DNA of 15,130 bases, taken from assembly GCA_964518305.1 (NCBI GenBank), contig CAZFDK010000065.1, positions 1 to 15,130 of the forward strand, read 5' to 3'. A program made the translations under genes and the position numbers. The notes beneath the pieces were generated by a model, which saw only the letters and a list, made by a program, of their open reading frames with translations, was not told where the DNA came from and searched no databases. Positions 14,681 to 15,130 of this stretch are shown here, piece after piece. Position 1 is the stretch's first letter, and every line of letters starts with the position of its first letter. The DNA is from Caribbeanibacter sp964518305. Its GTDB lineage: Bacteria; Gemmatimonadota; Gemmatimonadetes; Palauibacterales; Palauibacteraceae.

Positions 14681-14731
14681 TGGATCCAGACTAAACCCCC
14701 CGGTGGGCAGCACGGGCCATAACCTCCGTCC

Positions 14732-14750
14732 CACGATCGTGTGCTATATC
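14732..14750 (+). promoter_or_regulatory. 10-bp palindrome next to a TATAT box in a divergent intergenic region
   Basis: CACGATCGTG (14732-14741) is a perfect palindrome, followed three bases later by TATATC (14745-14750), a -10-like element for the gene starting at 14886. No convincing -35 was found. The palindrome would overlap the spacer of such a promoter, as repressor sites often do. On the other strand it is 52 bases from the Uma2 start. Confidence 0.3.
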
Positions 14751-14885
14751 ACCCACGCATCAACGACCCTTCGCTCGCCGGGAACAGGATGCCACATTCC
14801 GGGCCTCTGCCCGACGGGTGCGGGCCGAGCGGAATGCCCGCGAGACGGGCCAGACCACCAGAACGCCTCCAGCCACGGAGCGAAG

Positions 14886-15130
14886 ATGAAGAATGAGGGA
14901 ATCACGGTCGCGCTCCTCCTGGCCCTCGCCGCGGGCCTCGCGGCCTGCGGCCCGGCCGGGGTGACGGACGCCTACGACGTGGTCATCGAGAACGGGCGGG
15001 TGGTGGATGGCACGGGGGCGTCCTGGTTCCGGGGCGACGTGGCCATCGAGGGCGACCGCATCGCCCGGATCGAGCCCGCGGACGTCCCCGTGGAGATCTA
15101 TCACCTGAAGGCCGCGGGGAAGCGGAACTG
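14886..15130 (+). CDS. N-acyl-D-amino-acid deacylase-like lipoprotein, 3' end outside window, apparent internal deletion
   Basis: ATG 14886 has GGAG at 14877-14880, five bases upstream. The product has a lipoprotein signal (VALLLALAAGLAAC, Cys21), then the typical amidohydrolase entry of D-aminoacylases: YDVVIENGRVVDGTGAS followed by RGDVAIEGDRIARIEPAD. Directly after residue 66 comes VPVEIYHLKAAGKRN, which in full-length members lies some 200 residues later. The HxH metal site (usually in 'APGFIDxHSH') and much of the barrel are therefore missing, yet the frame is kept. The protein would remove acyl groups from N-acyl-D-amino acids if complete; this version should be inactive. The frame is open to the window edge, so the remainder of the C-terminal half may follow. 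An assembly collapse is an alternative explanation. Confidence 0.65.
   Translation, partial: MKNEGITVALLLALAAGLAACGPAGVTDAYDVVIENGRVVDGTGASWFRGDVAIEGDRIARIEPADVPVEIYHLKAAGKRN

Noticed and set aside
14795..14836. CATTCCG ... CGGAATG inverted repeat in the leader of the D-aminoacylase gene, as a riboswitch
   Set aside because: Arms of seven bases with a 28-base GC-rich interval; no known riboswitch core could be recognised.
1..15130. tRNA, rRNA, CRISPR arrays, insertion sequences
   Set aside because: No cloverleaf-like sequence, rRNA core, regularly spaced repeats, or transposase motifs were found on reading both strands.

Overview
The window is G+C-rich bacterial DNA with dense coding. Gene content points to a Gemmatimonadota-like organism, perhaps an uncultured marine or host-associated lineage: a TonB-linked SusC/SusD pair, a TolB-propeller/amidohydrolase fusion, a BNR-repeat VPS10-like exported protein, and small carboxypeptidase-regulatory/plug proteins. 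This assignment rests on recalled family distribution, not on a marker gene.

Region 1 (1-11519, all + strand) is an envelope and nutrient-acquisition block. In order it holds the 3' part of a PD40-propeller + amidohydrolase protein (left end cut off), a small lipoprotein of unknown function, a SusC-type TonB-dependent transporter, its SusD-type lipoprotein partner, and a large secreted Asp-box (BNR) propeller protein. SusC and SusD form the expected import pair. The amidohydrolase on the left and a D-aminoacylase-like lipoprotein at the right edge suggest peptides or modified amino acids as substrates, but this is inference.

Region 2 (11520-12136) holds a decayed gene: signal peptide and carboxypeptidase-regulatory domain, then an abrupt frame change into the tail of a TonB plug, with the middle of the plug missing.

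Region 3 (12137-14680, all - strand; transcribed from high to low coordinates) is a small toxin-antitoxin island. In transcription order: a broken Uma2-family gene (central part deleted, frameshifted), a 50-codon DUF4926-like gene, a Phd/YefM antitoxin with a PIN (VapC-type) toxin, an orphan Uma2 C-terminal remnant, and an MntA-HepT (nucleotidyltransferase-HEPN) pair with all key motifs visible. A perfect 9-bp tandem repeat lies upstream of the Phd gene and a palindrome lies upstream of mntA; both are operator candidates.

Region 4 (14681-15130) is a divergent intergenic region with a 10-bp palindrome beside a TATAT box. It is followed by the start of an N-acyl-D-amino-acid deacylase-like lipoprotein, which appears to have lost roughly 200 internal residues in frame.

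The most notable pattern is that three unrelated genes between 11.6 and 15.1 kb keep both ends of a conserved family but lack the middle. This is either a real local deletion history beside the toxin-antitoxin island or repeated assembly collapse. No tRNA, rRNA, CRISPR array, transposase or integrase was seen, and no stretch over 300 bases lacks a gene or remnant.
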